Source: Mangrovicoccus algicola
GTDB taxonomy: Bacteria > Pseudomonadota > Alphaproteobacteria > Rhodobacterales > Rhodobacteraceae
NCBI RefSeq assembly: GCF_014903745.1
Contig: NZ_JACVXA010000005.1
Location: 62,001-126,000 of the forward strand
Reading direction: 5' to 3'
DNA length: 64,000 nucleotides
Positions within the stretch are counted from its first letter, which is position 1. Each line of letters opens with the position of its first letter. This document shows, piece by piece, positions 42,850-53,082 of this stretch. The notes beneath the pieces are model-generated. The model saw nothing but the letters and a program-made list of their open reading frames with translations, was not told the DNA's origin and did no database searches. The translations under genes and the position numbers were made by a program.

Positions 42850-44331
42850 ATGCGCCCGCTGCTGCCTGCCCTCGCCCTGATGCTGACGACCGCCGCGCCG
42901 CTCCATGCCGAGGTGACGGCAGGCCGGGTCTGGCAGAACTGGCAGGACACCGCGCAGGCCTGGGGGGTCACGCTGCAGGCCCGGTCGGTGACGCCGGGCA
43001 CGGACGGTCTGACCCTCGGCGGGCTCGGGGCAGAGCTGGATCTGGGGCTGCTGGGCCGGGTGCGGGTCTCGGCGCCCGAGCTGCGCCTGCAGGAAGAGGC
43101 GGATGGCGCGGTCTCCGTGCAAGCCGGGGCGCCGCTGGCGATCAGCCATCACGCCGCCTTCGACGACGCCGGCGCGGATTACGCCCTCGACATCGCCATC
43201 CCCCGGGGCCAGGGCCGCCTGCGGGCAAGCGGCGTTCCGGGCGGGCTGCGCTATGACTTCACTGCCCCGCGGCTTGACTGGACGGGCGAAAGCCGGATGT
43301 CGGCCATGGAAGCGGAGGAACAGGCCACCCCGCTGCAGTCCGGCGCGATGACCGGCAGCGCCGAGGAGATCACCGCGCATTGGCTGGCCGCCGAGGGCGC
43401 GGATGCCGGAACCGGCACCGGCGGATACGAGGCGGCCCGCACCAGCCGGGTCCTGCTCCGGACATCTTCGGACGGCACCGAAATCGCGCGCGACACTGCG
43501 CTGTCAGAGGATCATTCCGGCTCTCTTGCCATCGAAGCCCGGGACGGCCGGGATCTGCGATTGACGGGCGACATCCGCCGCGCGCGCCTGCAGACACAGG
43601 GAACGACTCTGCTGCCCGATATCGCCGAGCTGCCGTTTCTGATCGAAACCAATGACATAAGCAGCAGTTTCGCGATCGCCGACGGGCGCGGCGATTTCGA
43701 TGGCCGCTACGGGACAAGCAACCTGACGGTGAGCCTTCCCGGGATGCTGCCCGGCCCGCTGGAGTTCTCCAGCGACGCCATGCGCACGCAGCTCGACCTG
43801 CCCTATGCGCCCGGCCCCGGCGGCGATACCGCCGAAATGCGGCTGGAGTCGGAGGCGCTCCGCGCCAGCGAGGCCACCTGGGCGCTGGTCGATCCCGATG
43901 CCCATATCGACCGCGCGCCAGGGCGGCTGCTGCTTGACCTCGGCGCCGCATTCACCCCGGTTGCGCCCGGTGCGGCCCCGCAGGTCCCCGGCCTGCCGCT
44001 GGCGCTGTCGCAGTTCGAGATCCGCGACCTCCTCGTGGCATTCGGCGGCGCAACGCTGACCGGGGCCGGCGCGCTCGATATCGGGACCGGGGCGGACGGG
44101 CTGCCGGAACCGGTGGGCACCGTGTCGCTGGCGCTGGAGAACGGGCTGGCGCTGCTGGATGCGCTGGGACAGGCCGGGATCGTCCCGCAGGAGCAGATGT
44201 TCGGCATCCGCATGATGCTTGGCGTCGTCGCGACGCGCGATGGCACCGGGGACCGGCTGACCAGCGAGATCGGGCTTCTGCCCGGCCGGAGCCTGTCGCT
44301 GAACGGCGTCACGATGCCCGGCATGCCGTAA
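42850..44331 (+). CDS. DUF2125 family exported protein
   Basis: The 493-residue protein has an N-terminal signal (MRPLLPALALMLTTAAPLHA) and a long beta-rich body with repeated amphipathic strands, matching the DUF2125 family of alphaproteobacterial envelope proteins. Visible family-like segments are WQNWQDTAQAWGVTL and IRDLLVAFGGATLTGAGAL. Its shape suggests an AsmA- or YdgA-like periplasmic lipid-binding fold (inference). GGAG eight bases upstream supports ATG 42850. An in-frame upstream extension covers the SDR start region and is rejected. Confidence 0.78.
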   Translation: MRPLLPALALMLTTAAPLHAEVTAGRVWQNWQDTAQAWGVTLQARSVTPGTDGLTLGGLGAELDLGLLGRVRVSAPELRLQEEADGAVSVQAGAPLAISHHAAFDDAGADYALDIAIPRGQGRLRASGVPGGLRYDFTAPRLDWTGESRMSAMEAEEQATPLQSGAMTGSAEEITAHWLAAEGADAGTGTGGYEAARTSRVLLRTSSDGTEIARDTALSEDHSGSLAIEARDGRDLRLTGDIRRARLQTQGTTLLPDIAELPFLIETNDISSSFAIADGRGDFDGRYGTSNLTVSLPGMLPGPLEFSSDAMRTQLDLPYAPGPGGDTAEMRLESEALRASEATWALVDPDAHIDRAPGRLLLDLGAAFTPVAPGAAPQVPGLPLALSQFEIRDLLVAFGGATLTGAGALDIGTGADGLPEPVGTVSLALENGLALLDALGQAGIVPQEQMFGIRMMLGVVATRDGTGDRLTSEIGLLPGRSLSLNGVTMPGMP

Positions 44332-44602
44332 ATCCCGCCGCCGCCAGCGCGGCACGCCGCTCGGCGCCCGGCCACAGCCGCGCCGCGCGCTGCCAGCCCG
44401 GACCGCCTATTAAATACGTGCACCGGAAAGGCGGCGGCGGGGCGCCTTTTGCCGCCAGCGTGTCGCATGGCTTGGGTCGGGCCAGGATGCCCGTTCCCGG
44501 CGCGGCAGAGAGCCCGGCAAGGGCCGCCTGCCACATCGCCGCCACCGCCGCGGCGGCCGCATCGATGGCGGCGGCCGGTACATCCGGGCACGGGTGCTGC
44601 AT
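44309..44602 (-). CDS. possible small protein in the ftsA-DUF2125 spacer, doubtful
   Basis: A 97-residue frame starts at ATG 44602 with AGGA four bases upstream and ends 23 bases inside the end of the DUF2125 gene. The reading has no known domain. Ala-rich N-terminal helices are followed by a Cys/Pro/Gly-rich middle. Codon third positions are mostly G or C, except a short TAT-TTA-ATA island. It could be a real short gene or chance in GC-rich DNA. Confidence 0.22.
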   Translation of the reverse strand: MQHPCPDVPAAAIDAAAAAVAAMWQAALAGLSAAPGTGILARPKPCDTLAAKGAPPPPFRCTYLIGGPGWQRAARLWPGAERRAALAAAGFTACRAS

Positions 44603-44680
44603 GGCGTCCTGCCTGCGCGATCAGCCTCGCGGGGCGTGTCGGCATGCATGGAAAAGAAAGGGTCTCCCGCTGCGGGGGGA
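44332..44680. other. 349-base spacer where ftsZ would be expected
   Basis: This spacer lies between the convergent DUF2125 and ftsA genes. It contains only the doubtful small frame at 44309-44602 and no part of ftsZ. No terminator with a T-run is visible at the ftsA end. Confidence 0.6.
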
Positions 44681-46012
44681 TCACCAGTTTTCCTTCAGCC
44701 ACTTGACCGCGCGGCGCAGCGAGCGGCCGGGATAGCGTTCGGCCGGGATCTCGAAATCCCACCATTCGTCCTGCGGATGGGCGGCGAACATCGACAGGCC
44801 CACGGCCGCCGAGAATCCCGGTCCGGTCGCCGCCTGCGGCAGCCCCTGCACGCGCAGCGGACGGCCCAGACGCACCTGGTGGCCCAGCATCCGCGCGGCC
44901 AGCCCCATCAGCCCCGGCACCTGGCTGGCGCCGCCGGTCAGCACGATCTTCTGGCTGGGCAGCGCCTCGAACCCGGCCGCATCCAGGCGTTCGCGCACCG
45001 CCTCCAGCGTCTCCTCGACGCGCGGGCGCATGATGCCGATCAGTTCGGACCGGCTGATCTCGCGGCGGTCATGTTCCCAGTCCCCGGTCTCGCCGGTCAG
45101 CTCGATCATGTCGCGGTCGTCGCGGCCGGTGGGCACAAGACCCCCATGATAGCACTTGATCTTCTCCGCCAGGCTCAGCGAGATGCCGAAGCCCTTGGAG
45201 ATGTCCGAGGTCACATGCGCGCCGCCGATGCGCACGCTGTCGGCATAGATCATGTGGCCGCGCATGAAGATGGAAATGCCGGTGGTGCCGCCGCCCATGT
45301 CGATGCAGGCCGCGCCGATGGACTGTTCGTCCTCCACCAGCGCCGCGATCCCCGAGGCATAGGCCGAGGAGGCGATCCCCGCCAGTTCCAGATCGCAGCG
45401 CTTGACGCAATGCAGAAGGTTGCGCACCACCCCGGCATCGACCGACAGAAGATGCAGGTCGGCGGCCAGCGTGTTGCCCACCTGCCCGCGCGGATCGGTC
45501 AGGCCCGACCGGTGGTCGAGCGCGAAATTCACCGGCTGGGCATGCAGGACGGTGCGGTCGGGCCCCAGATCCGGCACCTCGCAGCTGGCCAGCACGGCGG
45601 CGATATCCGCCTCGCGCACCGACTCGCCCGACAGGTCGATCTGCCCGGCCAGCCCGTAGCTGCGCGGCCCCGCCCCCGAGAAACAGGCGATCGCGTGATC
45701 GACCCGCACCTGCGCCATCTTCTGCGCCGCCTGGACAACGGTGCGCAGGGCGCGTTCGGTTTCCTGCATCACGTCGATCTCGCCGAAGCGCATGCCGCGC
45801 GACCGCGTCGTCGCCGCGCCGATCACGCGGAAGCGCGACTGCCCGGCCAGGGGCCCTACCCCGTCCGTGCCCGGCACATGACCGCCATCGAAGCGCAGGA
45901 TCAGGCAGGTCGTCTGGGAGGTCCCCAGATCGAGGATCGCGACGACGCCCCGCTGCATCGCGGCCTTGCGCATCTGGCGCATCGCCCGCTGGATCTCGTA
46001 GAGGTCGATCAT
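44681..46012 (-). CDS. ftsA: cell division protein FtsA
   Basis: FtsA is the actin-like protein that tethers FtsZ to the membrane. The product has 443 residues: AILDLGTSQTTCLIL phosphate-1 loop, the SHS2 (1C) domain (about residues 90-180), IDMGGGTTGISIF phosphate-2 loop, VLTGGASQVPG adenosine motif, and a C-terminal amphipathic tail ending LRRAVKWLKENW that should be the membrane anchor. It follows ftsQ by 7 bases. It is the last gene of the cluster, and ftsZ, normally next, is absent here. Confidence 0.95.
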   Translation of the reverse strand: MIDLYEIQRAMRQMRKAAMQRGVVAILDLGTSQTTCLILRFDGGHVPGTDGVGPLAGQSRFRVIGAATTRSRGMRFGEIDVMQETERALRTVVQAAQKMAQVRVDHAIACFSGAGPRSYGLAGQIDLSGESVREADIAAVLASCEVPDLGPDRTVLHAQPVNFALDHRSGLTDPRGQVGNTLAADLHLLSVDAGVVRNLLHCVKRCDLELAGIASSAYASGIAALVEDEQSIGAACIDMGGGTTGISIFMRGHMIYADSVRIGGAHVTSDISKGFGISLSLAEKIKCYHGGLVPTGRDDRDMIELTGETGDWEHDRREISRSELIGIMRPRVEETLEAVRERLDAAGFEALPSQKIVLTGGASQVPGLMGLAARMLGHQVRLGRPLRVQGLPQAATGPGFSAAVGLSMFAAHPQDEWWDFEIPAERYPGRSLRRAVKWLKENW

Positions 46013-46019
46013 CTGCTGC

Positions 46020-46886
46020 TCATCCTTTTTCCAGCCCGCGCAGGGTCTTCAGATAGGCAAAGGCCTCGTCGCCCAGCCGGATCGTCGGCCGGGCGGGGTT
46101 TCTCATGTCGATGATGCGGATATCGCGGCCCAGAAGGTCGCCCGCCTCGTCCATCGCCAGCACCCGCTCCAGCGCCTCGACGGCGCCGGTCTCGGGCAGC
46201 TGGATCACCTGGCCGCCGGTCAGCGCGACGTCCCAGCGACGTTCGCCCTGGCGCACCAGGCCGCGCATCCGGTCCCTCAGCGGGGCCGCGGCAGCGACGA
46301 TGGCCAGCGCCTCGGGGATGGCCCGCTCCGCCCCGGCGGCCGCGATCAAGGGCAGCTCGGGAGCGGCGTCGCGCCGTTCGGCCAGCGCGACGCGATGGCC
46401 TTCCTCGTCCAGCAGGGCCAGCCCCCCGGCATTGCGCCAGATCACCGCCGGCGCGCGCTGCGTGACATCGAGCATCAGCGCCCCGCCCAGCACGATATGC
46501 GCCTCGACATGCTGCACGGCGTCGAAGGCCGAGACCTTGACCCGGATCGCGTCGAGGTCCAGATCGATCACGCTGACGGGGAATTCGAGAGCCAGCACGC
46601 GGCGGATCTCGCGGGTCAGCTCGGGGGACGCCCCGCGCACGGCCATCTGCTTGACCTGGAAATCCGGCTGGTCGCGCATCCGCGCCATCACCGCCATGCG
46701 CACGTTCTGGATCAGCTCCTGCGATCCCGGCTGGCTGGCCCAGAGCCCGGCGCCGCCGCCGATCACCGCCATCGGCAGAAGCCACAGAGTCGCCACCCGG
46801 AAGACCGGCGACAGCCACAGGCGGTTCACCCGGTAGGCGATGCGCGAGGGCGCGTAATCCTCGCGGGGCGACCTCACCGCGCACAT
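46020..46886 (-). CDS. ftsQ: cell division protein FtsQ
   Basis: FtsQ is a bitopic divisome protein that links early and late division proteins. The product has 288 residues: a cytoplasmic tail, one transmembrane helix (about residues 33-52), a POTRA domain starting [15 protein letters not shown], and the FtsQ beta domain with [21 protein letters not shown]. The ATG lies 13 bases inside the ddlB end, indicating coupling. A longer frame upstream lies inside ddlB. Confidence 0.93.
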   Translation of the reverse strand: MCAVRSPREDYAPSRIAYRVNRLWLSPVFRVATLWLLPMAVIGGGAGLWASQPGSQELIQNVRMAVMARMRDQPDFQVKQMAVRGASPELTREIRRVLALEFPVSVIDLDLDAIRVKVSAFDAVQHVEAHIVLGGALMLDVTQRAPAVIWRNAGGLALLDEEGHRVALAERRDAAPELPLIAAAGAERAIPEALAIVAAAAPLRDRMRGLVRQGERRWDVALTGGQVIQLPETGAVEALERVLAMDEAGDLLGRDIRIIDMRNPARPTIRLGDEAFAYLKTLRGLEKG

Positions 46887-47782
46887 GAGGCATCCTCCAC
46901 CATCCAGCGGCAGAGCTCGGGGAAGGAATAGCCGCAATGCGCCGCCTGTTCGGGAGCCAGCGAGGTCGGGGTCAGCCCGGGCTGGGTATTGACCTCCAGC
47001 AGGATCAGCCCGTCCAGCCCGCGCGCCTCGTCCCAGCGGAAGTCGGTCCGGCTCATCCCGCGACATCCCAGCGCCCGATGCGCGCGCTCGGCATAGTCCA
47101 TGCAGGCGGCGAAGATCTCGGCCGGAATTTCGGCGGGAATGACATGGCGCGACCCGCCGGGCCGATACTTGGCGTCGTAGTCATACCAGCCGTCGGTCAG
47201 GATGTCGGTCACGGTCAGCGCCTTGCCATCCATCACCGCCGTCGTCATCTCGCGGCCCGGGGCGAAGGTTTCCACCATCACCTCGGCGGGCATGGTCGCG
47301 GCCAGCTTCGGCGGCGCGTTGGCGCCCTCCTGCACGAGATAGACGCCGACGGAGGAGCCCTCGTTGTTGGGCTTGACCACATAGGGCGGCGGCAGGACAT
47401 GCGCCGCCTCGGCCTCATCCCGGGACACGATCCGGCTTTCCATCACCGGCAGCCCGGCCCAGGCCAGCACCGCCTTGGATTTCTGCTTGTCCATGGCAAG
47501 CGCGGAGGCCGCCACGCCAGAATGGGTATAGGGGATGCGCATCCATTCGAGGATGCCCTGCACCGCGCCATCCTCGCCGCCGCGGCCATGCAGCGCGTTG
47601 AACACGACATCGGGCGCCGCCTCGGCCAGCTGCGCCGCGATCCCGGCGCCGGGATCGATTTCGGTGACGCGAAAGCCCGCGGCCTTCAGCGCCTTCACGC
47701 ATTCGGCACCCGAGGACAAGGATACCTCGCGCTCCGAAGACGGCCCTCCAAGGAGAACCGCAACCAAGGGGTCTGGTGACAT
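46874..47782 (-). CDS. ddlB: D-alanine-D-alanine ligase
   Basis: Ddl makes D-Ala-D-Ala for the peptidoglycan stem peptide. The product has 302 residues. ATP-grasp family marks are [16 protein letters not shown] at the N-terminus, [31 protein letters not shown] and the C-terminal [15 protein letters not shown]. It lies between murB and ftsQ in the dcw order. A full CtrA-type site is about 70 bases upstream of the ATG. Confidence 0.95.
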   Translation of the reverse strand: MSPDPLVAVLLGGPSSEREVSLSSGAECVKALKAAGFRVTEIDPGAGIAAQLAEAAPDVVFNALHGRGGEDGAVQGILEWMRIPYTHSGVAASALAMDKQKSKAVLAWAGLPVMESRIVSRDEAEAAHVLPPPYVVKPNNEGSSVGVYLVQEGANAPPKLAATMPAEVMVETFAPGREMTTAVMDGKALTVTDILTDGWYDYDAKYRPGGSRHVIPAEIPAEIFAACMDYAERAHRALGCRGMSRTDFRWDEARGLDGLILLEVNTQPGLTPTSLAPEQAAHCGYSFPELCRWMVEDASCAR

Positions 47783-47851
47783 GCCCCTGCCTCTCGCTCG
47801 GGCCGTTGACGGCCTCTGACTGCTCTGCCGTCCGGGTTATTCCCGGATCGG

Positions 47852-47867
47852 TTAATCTTTGGTTAAC
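47852..47867. promoter_or_regulatory. full CtrA-type binding site upstream of ddlB-ftsQ-ftsA
   Basis: TTAA, seven bases (TCTTTGG), TTAAC: exact match to the CtrA consensus. It overlaps the murB stop codon and lies 70 bases before the ddlB start. In Caulobacter CtrA controls ftsQA transcription, so a cell-cycle promoter for ddlB-ftsQ-ftsA here is plausible. Confidence 0.6.
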
Positions 47868-48769
47868 TCGGGATGAACGGAAAGCGGATCGCCCACCCGT
47901 TGCACTTCCCAGATTAGCTCAATCCCGTGGAAATCCCAAACCTTTTTCCGCACCAGCTCGCCCAATCCTTCCAGATCGGCGGCGGTCGCCCCTTCGGCAT
48001 TCACCAGGAAATTGGAATGCATCGGCGACATCTGCGCCCCGCCCAGCCGGGCGCCGCGCATCCCGGCCGCATCGATCAGCGACCAGGCCTTCAGCTCGTG
48101 CGTGTCATCGGCGCGCCCGGTGGAGGAAAACCCGGCCGGATTGCGGAAGGTGCTGCCGGCCGTGCGGTCCCTGGTCGGCTGCGACGCGTCGCGCCGGGCC
48201 AGCTGCTCCTCCATCTTCGCGGCCAGGGCCTCCGGGTCGCCCGGCGCGGCGGCCAGGGTGACGCGCGTGATCACCAGATCGGGCGGCAGGTCGGTGTGCC
48301 GATAGGCGAATCCCATGTCCTGCGGCAGCAGCGTGACCACCTCGCCCTGCCGCGTCACCGCCTGCGCCTCGAGGAAGTGATCCGCCAGGTAGCTGCCGTA
48401 GCAGCCGGCATTCATCCGCGCCGCGCCGCCAATGCTGCCCGGGATGGTGCGCAGGAATGTCAGGTCCAACCCCGCCATTGCGGCACGCTTGGCCGCCTGC
48501 GCATCGGGCACGGCGGCGCCCAGGACGGCCCGGTCCCCGGAAAATTCCATGCCGTTGAAGCCGCGCCCCAGCCGGATCACCAGCCCCCGGATGCCGCCGT
48601 CGCGGATGATCAGGTTGGAGCCGAGGCCCAGCGGAAACACCGGAATTTCCGGGGCGAGCCCGGAAAGCGTTGCGCAAAGATCCTCGAGGTCCTTCGGCAT
48701 GAAGAACCTCTCGGCCGGCCCGCCGACGCGGAGCCAGGTGAGCGGGGCAAGGGGGCGGTTGCTTTCCAT
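47852..48769 (-). CDS. murB: UDP-N-acetylenolpyruvoylglucosamine reductase MurB
   Basis: MurB reduces UDP-GlcNAc-enolpyruvate to UDP-MurNAc with FAD and NADPH. The product has 305 residues. FAD-binding motifs [13 protein letters not shown] and [17 protein letters not shown], the catalytic region [17 protein letters not shown] and the C-terminal [10 protein letters not shown] are intact, as in type I/IIa enzymes with YRHTDLP. A small opposite-strand lipoprotein gene separates it from murC. Confidence 0.95.
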   Translation of the reverse strand: MESNRPLAPLTWLRVGGPAERFFMPKDLEDLCATLSGLAPEIPVFPLGLGSNLIIRDGGIRGLVIRLGRGFNGMEFSGDRAVLGAAVPDAQAAKRAAMAGLDLTFLRTIPGSIGGAARMNAGCYGSYLADHFLEAQAVTRQGEVVTLLPQDMGFAYRHTDLPPDLVITRVTLAAAPGDPEALAAKMEEQLARRDASQPTRDRTAGSTFRNPAGFSSTGRADDTHELKAWSLIDAAGMRGARLGGAQMSPMHSNFLVNAEGATAADLEGLGELVRKKVWDFHGIELIWEVQRVGDPLSVHPELTKD

Positions 48770-48850
48770 GGGGGCCGGATTACTTCGTCATCACGAGCTT
48801 GTCACCCCGGCGCACCATCGCGCCCCGCCCCGACCGGAAGGAGTCCGCCG

Positions 48851-49033
48851 ATGAAACCCGCCGCCCTGTGCCTTGCCCTTGCCGCCGCCCTGTCGGGCTG
48901 CGTCGAATACTCGACCTCCTCCAGCACGACGACGACGACCACGCCCGACGGCATGCCGCAGGTGGTCGCCGCCGAGGATTGCACCAGCTGGGGCACGACC
49001 GGCTCCGTCACTCCGGAGCAATGCGAGGCCTGA
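48851..49033 (+). CDS. small lipoprotein
   Basis: The 60-residue protein has a lipoprotein signal peptide (MKPAALCLALAAALSGC) with lipobox LSGC, so mature Cys 17 would be lipidated. A Ser/Thr-rich stretch and two further cysteines (AEDCTSW, PEQCEA) follow, which could form a disulfide. AAGGAG with seven bases of spacing precedes the ATG. It is on the plus strand between minus-strand murB and murC, 81 bases from the murB start. The function is unknown. Confidence 0.7.
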   Translation: MKPAALCLALAAALSGCVEYSTSSSTTTTTTPDGMPQVVAAEDCTSWGTTGSVTPEQCEA

Positions 49034-49052
49034 CCCGGCCCCGCAGCCGTAT

Positions 49053-50474
49053 TCAGCCCTTCAGCCGTTCCGCCAGGCGGTTCGCCCAGGAGGAGATCGT
49101 GCCGGCGCCGAGGCAGACGACCATGTCGCCGGGACGGGCCTGTTCGCGGACCAGCCGCGCCAGGTCGTCCTCGTCCATCACCGCGCGGGCATGGCGGTGG
49201 CCATGGCCGATCAGCCCGGCGACCAGGCTTTCGCGGGTCGCGCCCTCGATCGGCGCCTCGCCCGCGGCATAGACCTCGGCGATGCCGACCACGTCGGCCT
49301 CGTTGAAGCAGGTGCAGAAATCCTCGAATAGCGAGGAAAGCCGCGAATAGCGGTGCGGCTGGTGCACGGCGATGACGCGGGCGCCCGGTTCGACCGACTG
49401 GCGCGCGGCCTTCAGCACGGCGGCGATCTCCACCGGATGATGGCCGTAATCGTCGATGATCGCCACGCCATTGGCCTCGCCCACCCGGGTGAAGCGCCGG
49501 TTGACGCCGCCGAAGGCGGCCAGCGCCTCGCGGATCGCGTCCAGCTCCATCCCCAGGTAGCGGGCGACCGCGACGGCGGCCAGCGCGTTCGACACGTTGT
49601 GGTCGCCCGGCATCGGCAGGGTGCAGCCCGCGATGCGTTCGCCATCGGGCAGCGCGATGTCGAAATGCGCCACGCCCTTCTCATAGCGCAGCCCGGTGGC
49701 GCGCACATCGGCCTGGGCGTTGAAGCCGAAGGTCAGGATGCGGCGGTCATGGGTGCGCCCGACCAGCGCCTGCACTTCCGGATGGTCGGTGCAGCACACG
49801 GCCAGCCCGTAGAAGGGGATGCCGTGGACGAAATCGTCGAAGCCCCGGCGCAGGTTCTCCACCGAGCCCCAATGCTCCATGTGCTCGGGGTCGATATTCG
49901 TGACGATGGCAATCGTCGCGGGCAGGCGGTTGAAGGTGCCGTCGGATTCGTCGGCCTCCACCACCATCCATTCGCCCTGCCCCATCCGCGCGTTGGAGCC
50001 ATAGGCATGGATGATCCCGCCATTGATCACCGTCGGGTCGATCCCCCCGGCATCCAGAAGCGTCGCCACCATCGTCGTGGTGGTGGTCTTGCCATGGGTG
50101 CCCGCGACGGCGACATTGGATTTCAGCCGCATCAATTCGGCCAGCATCTCGGCGCGGCGCACGATCGGCAGGCCGCGGCGGCGCGCCTCGTCATATTCGG
50201 CATTGCCCGGCTTGATCGCGGAGGAAATCACCACGACCTCGGCCCCGTCCAGGTTCCCGGCGCGCTGCCCCTCGAAGACCTTCGCCCCCAGCGAGACCAG
50301 CCGGTCGGTGATCTTCGAGGTCTTCGCATCCGATCCCTGGATGGTGTAGCCGTGATTGAGCAGGACCTCGGCGATCCCGGACATGCCGATCCCGCCGATC
50401 CCGACGAAATGGATGGCCCCGAGACCCAGGGGAAGTTTCGTGGCGGCGTGCATCGCGGCCTCCCAGTGTTTCAT
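49053..50474 (-). CDS. murC: UDP-N-acetylmuramate-L-alanine ligase MurC
   Basis: MurC adds L-Ala to UDP-MurNAc. The product has 473 residues. The N-terminal [14 protein letters not shown] nucleotide loop, the ATP loop [22 protein letters not shown], and the central and C-terminal [14 protein letters not shown] and [12 protein letters not shown] are typical. The first ATG gives [13 protein letters not shown]; an in-frame ATG seven codons later is also possible. It follows murG by 18 bases. Confidence 0.95.
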   Translation of the reverse strand: MKHWEAAMHAATKLPLGLGAIHFVGIGGIGMSGIAEVLLNHGYTIQGSDAKTSKITDRLVSLGAKVFEGQRAGNLDGAEVVVISSAIKPGNAEYDEARRRGLPIVRRAEMLAELMRLKSNVAVAGTHGKTTTTTMVATLLDAGGIDPTVINGGIIHAYGSNARMGQGEWMVVEADESDGTFNRLPATIAIVTNIDPEHMEHWGSVENLRRGFDDFVHGIPFYGLAVCCTDHPEVQALVGRTHDRRILTFGFNAQADVRATGLRYEKGVAHFDIALPDGERIAGCTLPMPGDHNVSNALAAVAVARYLGMELDAIREALAAFGGVNRRFTRVGEANGVAIIDDYGHHPVEIAAVLKAARQSVEPGARVIAVHQPHRYSRLSSLFEDFCTCFNEADVVGIAEVYAAGEAPIEGATRESLVAGLIGHGHRHARAVMDEDDLARLVREQARPGDMVVCLGAGTISSWANRLAERLKG

Positions 50475-50492
50475 CTGCTCTTCCTCTTCTTG

Positions 50493-51584
50493 TTAGCCGG
50501 TTCCGGCAATGGATTCGACAAGCGCGGCCAGGCGGGGGGCGGCATCGGGATGGCCCGCGGCCAGCGCGGAATGGGCCATCTTGATCGCGGTCCCGGGATC
50601 GCCCAGGATCGCGGCGATCTGCGCGGCCAGCCCCTCGGCGTCAAGGCGGCTTTCGGGGATCAGGATCGCGCCCCCCGCCTCGACCAGCGCACGGGCATTG
50701 GCGGTCTGATGGTCGGCAGCGGCGGCGGCAAAGGGCACCAGGATCGCCGGGCGGCCGATCACCGTGATATCGGCGATCGAGGAGGCCCCGGCCCGGGCGA
50801 TGGCCAGCTGGCACTCGGCGAGGCGGGCGGGAATGTCGTCGAAGAAGTCGCGCACATCCGCCTGCACCCCGGCCGCCTCATAGGCGGCGCGCACGCGGTC
50901 CAGGTCCTCGGGCCGGGCCTGCTGCGACACGCGCAGCCGCGCGCGCAGCGCCTCCGGCAGGGCGCAGACCGCCTCGGGCACCACGTCCGAGAGGATCCGC
51001 GCGCCCTGGCTGCCGCCGAAGACCGTCAGGCTCAGCGGGTAGTCGCCGGGCGGGATATAGGGGGCGCCCGCCCGCTCCTGCACCACCTGGCGCACCGGGT
51101 TGCCGACGGGTTTGCCTTCGACGCCCGCAGGCAGAACGGCCGGCCAGGTGCCACAGGCCACGACCGGTACACGACGGGCGAAGACCTCGTTGACGCGACC
51201 CAGGACGCCGTTCTGTTCATGGATCATCCGCGGCAGGCGCAGCAGCCAGGCCGCCGCCAGGGCCGGGATCGAGGGATAGCCGCCGAACCCCACCACCGCG
51301 GCCGGGCGGTCGCGGCGCATCGCCTGCGCGGCCGAGGCAACGCCGGCGAGGATCTTCAGCGGCACTGCCGCCCTGGCCAGACCGCCGCCGCGGGCGAAGG
51401 TGGCGGAGGCCACGATCTCGCGCTCCACCGCATCGGGAAATCCCCCGGCATAGCGCGCGCCGCGTTCGTCGGTCGACAGCTTGACCCGCCAGCCGCGCGC
51501 CAGCATCTCCTCGGCCAGCGCCTGGGCAGGAAACATGTGCCCGCCAGTCCCGCCGGCGGCAATCACCAGAAGCCGTCCGCTCAT
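50493..51584 (-). CDS. murG: UDP-GlcNAc:lipid I N-acetylglucosaminyltransferase MurG
   Basis: MurG converts lipid I to lipid II at the inner face of the membrane. The product has 363 residues with the GT-B fold. The G-loops [19 protein letters not shown] and [16 protein letters not shown], the [12 protein letters not shown] segment and the donor motif [20 protein letters not shown] are intact. The ATG overlaps the ftsW stop (ATGA). Confidence 0.95.
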   Translation of the reverse strand: MSGRLLVIAAGGTGGHMFPAQALAEEMLARGWRVKLSTDERGARYAGGFPDAVEREIVASATFARGGGLARAAVPLKILAGVASAAQAMRRDRPAAVVGFGGYPSIPALAAAWLLRLPRMIHEQNGVLGRVNEVFARRVPVVACGTWPAVLPAGVEGKPVGNPVRQVVQERAGAPYIPPGDYPLSLTVFGGSQGARILSDVVPEAVCALPEALRARLRVSQQARPEDLDRVRAAYEAAGVQADVRDFFDDIPARLAECQLAIARAGASSIADITVIGRPAILVPFAAAAADHQTANARALVEAGGAILIPESRLDAEGLAAQIAAILGDPGTAIKMAHSALAAGHPDAAPRLAALVESIAGTG

Positions 51585-52750
51585 CCCCGGTCGGCCCGTG
51601 CCAGCACATCCGCCATGCGTCCCTGCGGCCGCTTGCGGGTCAGCGCCAGCAGCGCCCCCACCGTCAGCCCGGCCGCGATCACCGAGGATCCGCCATAGGA
51701 CACGAAGGGCAGCGTCATCCCCTTGGTCGGCAGCAGCCGCACCGCCACGCCCATGTTGATCGCCGCCTGCATGCCCAGCCCGCAGGCCAGCCCGGTGCCC
51801 GCGATGCGCACGAAGGGGTCGCGTTCGGCCAGCAGCCGCCCCAGCGAGCGCATCACCACCGTCGCGTAGAGCGCGATGATGATCAGCACCAGGATCAGCC
51901 CGTATTCCTCGGCCGCCACCGCGATGATGAAATCGGTATGGGCATCCGGCAGGGTGGATTTCACCTCGCCACCGCCCAGGCCGACGCCGAAGACTCCGCC
52001 CTCGCGGATCGCGTTGGAGGCATAGCCGATCTGGCTGGTGGGATCGACGGTAGTGGCCAGGAACCCGTCGATCCGACCGGCGAAATGGCTCGACAGCTCA
52101 TAGGCCGCCACCCCGCCGGCGATCACCAGCCCGGCCACCCCGAAGAGGATCCACCAGGGCGCGCCCGCCACGAAATACATCACGCCCCAGGCGAAGACGA
52201 TCAGCGAGGCCTGGCCGAAATCGGGCTGCATCGCCAGGATGCCGACGATCAGGACCGCGACGCAGAAGCTCATGAACCGCCCCGGCGGTCCGTCGATCTG
52301 ATGCGCCGCCGCCATCAGCCAGGCCGAGAGGATGGCAAAGCAGGGTTTCATGAATTCCGAGGGCTGCACCGAACCGAAGCCCAGCGAGTACCAGCGGATC
52401 GCGCCCTTGCCGAAATTCGTCCCGAAGACCGGCAGCAGCAGCAGCGCCGCCAGGCAGATCGCGAAGCCCATGACGCCGAAGCGGCGGATCGAGGTCACCG
52501 GCAGCACCGAGGCCGCCAGCATCGCGGCCAGCCCCATGGCGCCGAAGATCAGCTGTTTCTTGACGTACCAGAACGGTTCCAGCCCGTTGCGTTCGGCCAG
52601 CGGCGGCGAGGCCGCCAGGCCCAGCAGCAGGCCGATGCCCATCAGGATGATGATGCTGATCAGCGACCATCTGTCGACGGTCCGCCACCAGCGGGGGATC
52701 ATCGGATCGCCGCGCACCACCGGCGCCGCGCCGTACACCATTTCTGTCAT
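51581..52750 (-). CDS. ftsW: peptidoglycan glycosyltransferase FtsW (SEDS family)
   Basis: FtsW polymerises lipid II at the septum. The product has 389 residues with about ten transmembrane helices. SEDS marks include [15 protein letters not shown], the periplasmic loop before [37 protein letters not shown] with the catalytic Asp region, and the late [18 protein letters not shown]. It is the first gene of the cluster in this window. murD, normally just upstream, is absent. Confidence 0.95.
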   Translation of the reverse strand: MTEMVYGAAPVVRGDPMIPRWWRTVDRWSLISIIILMGIGLLLGLAASPPLAERNGLEPFWYVKKQLIFGAMGLAAMLAASVLPVTSIRRFGVMGFAICLAALLLLPVFGTNFGKGAIRWYSLGFGSVQPSEFMKPCFAILSAWLMAAAHQIDGPPGRFMSFCVAVLIVGILAMQPDFGQASLIVFAWGVMYFVAGAPWWILFGVAGLVIAGGVAAYELSSHFAGRIDGFLATTVDPTSQIGYASNAIREGGVFGVGLGGGEVKSTLPDAHTDFIIAVAAEEYGLILVLIIIALYATVVMRSLGRLLAERDPFVRIAGTGLACGLGMQAAINMGVAVRLLPTKGMTLPFVSYGGSSVIAAGLTVGALLALTRKRPQGRMADVLARADRG

Positions 52751-53082
52751 GGTAGCCTGCCTGTCTGCCCAGCCCGGTTTTCCGGGTCTGGGGCAAGACT
52801 ACCGCATGCCGCCCCGCATTTCCAGCTTCATGACCGTGCCCGGGCGAGGTCCCGCCGTCCGTCTTCCGCGCTGCCGCAGGCCCTTCCTTCCGCGCTGCCG
52901 CAGGCCCTTCGCGCCGCGACCGGCGACCCGGCCTGCGGCAACCGGGCAGGTCCGCCTCCGGACGGGCCCGCCACATCGCAGACACCTCGCCGCGCAACGC
53001 CGGGACGCGGCGCCCCGGGGCGATCCTTCCGGCCGCCTGTCCTGTTCCGCCCCCGGTTCGCCGCCCCCGGGGCGGGATCGCG
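52751..53082. other. 332-base spacer between cheD and ftsW, no gene seen
   Basis: This is GC-rich non-coding DNA that must hold the ftsW promoter. It contains the 24-base tandem duplication at 52863-52910. No terminator with a T-run is seen for cheD, which ends at its far side. Confidence 0.55.
52863..52910. repeat. perfect 24-base tandem duplication
   Basis: Two identical 24-base units, each starting CTTCCGCGCTGCC and ending GGCCCTTC, lie head to tail. They are outside any gene, between ftsW and cheD, where conserved gene order is broken. This looks like a recent duplication by slippage or repair. Confidence 0.9.
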
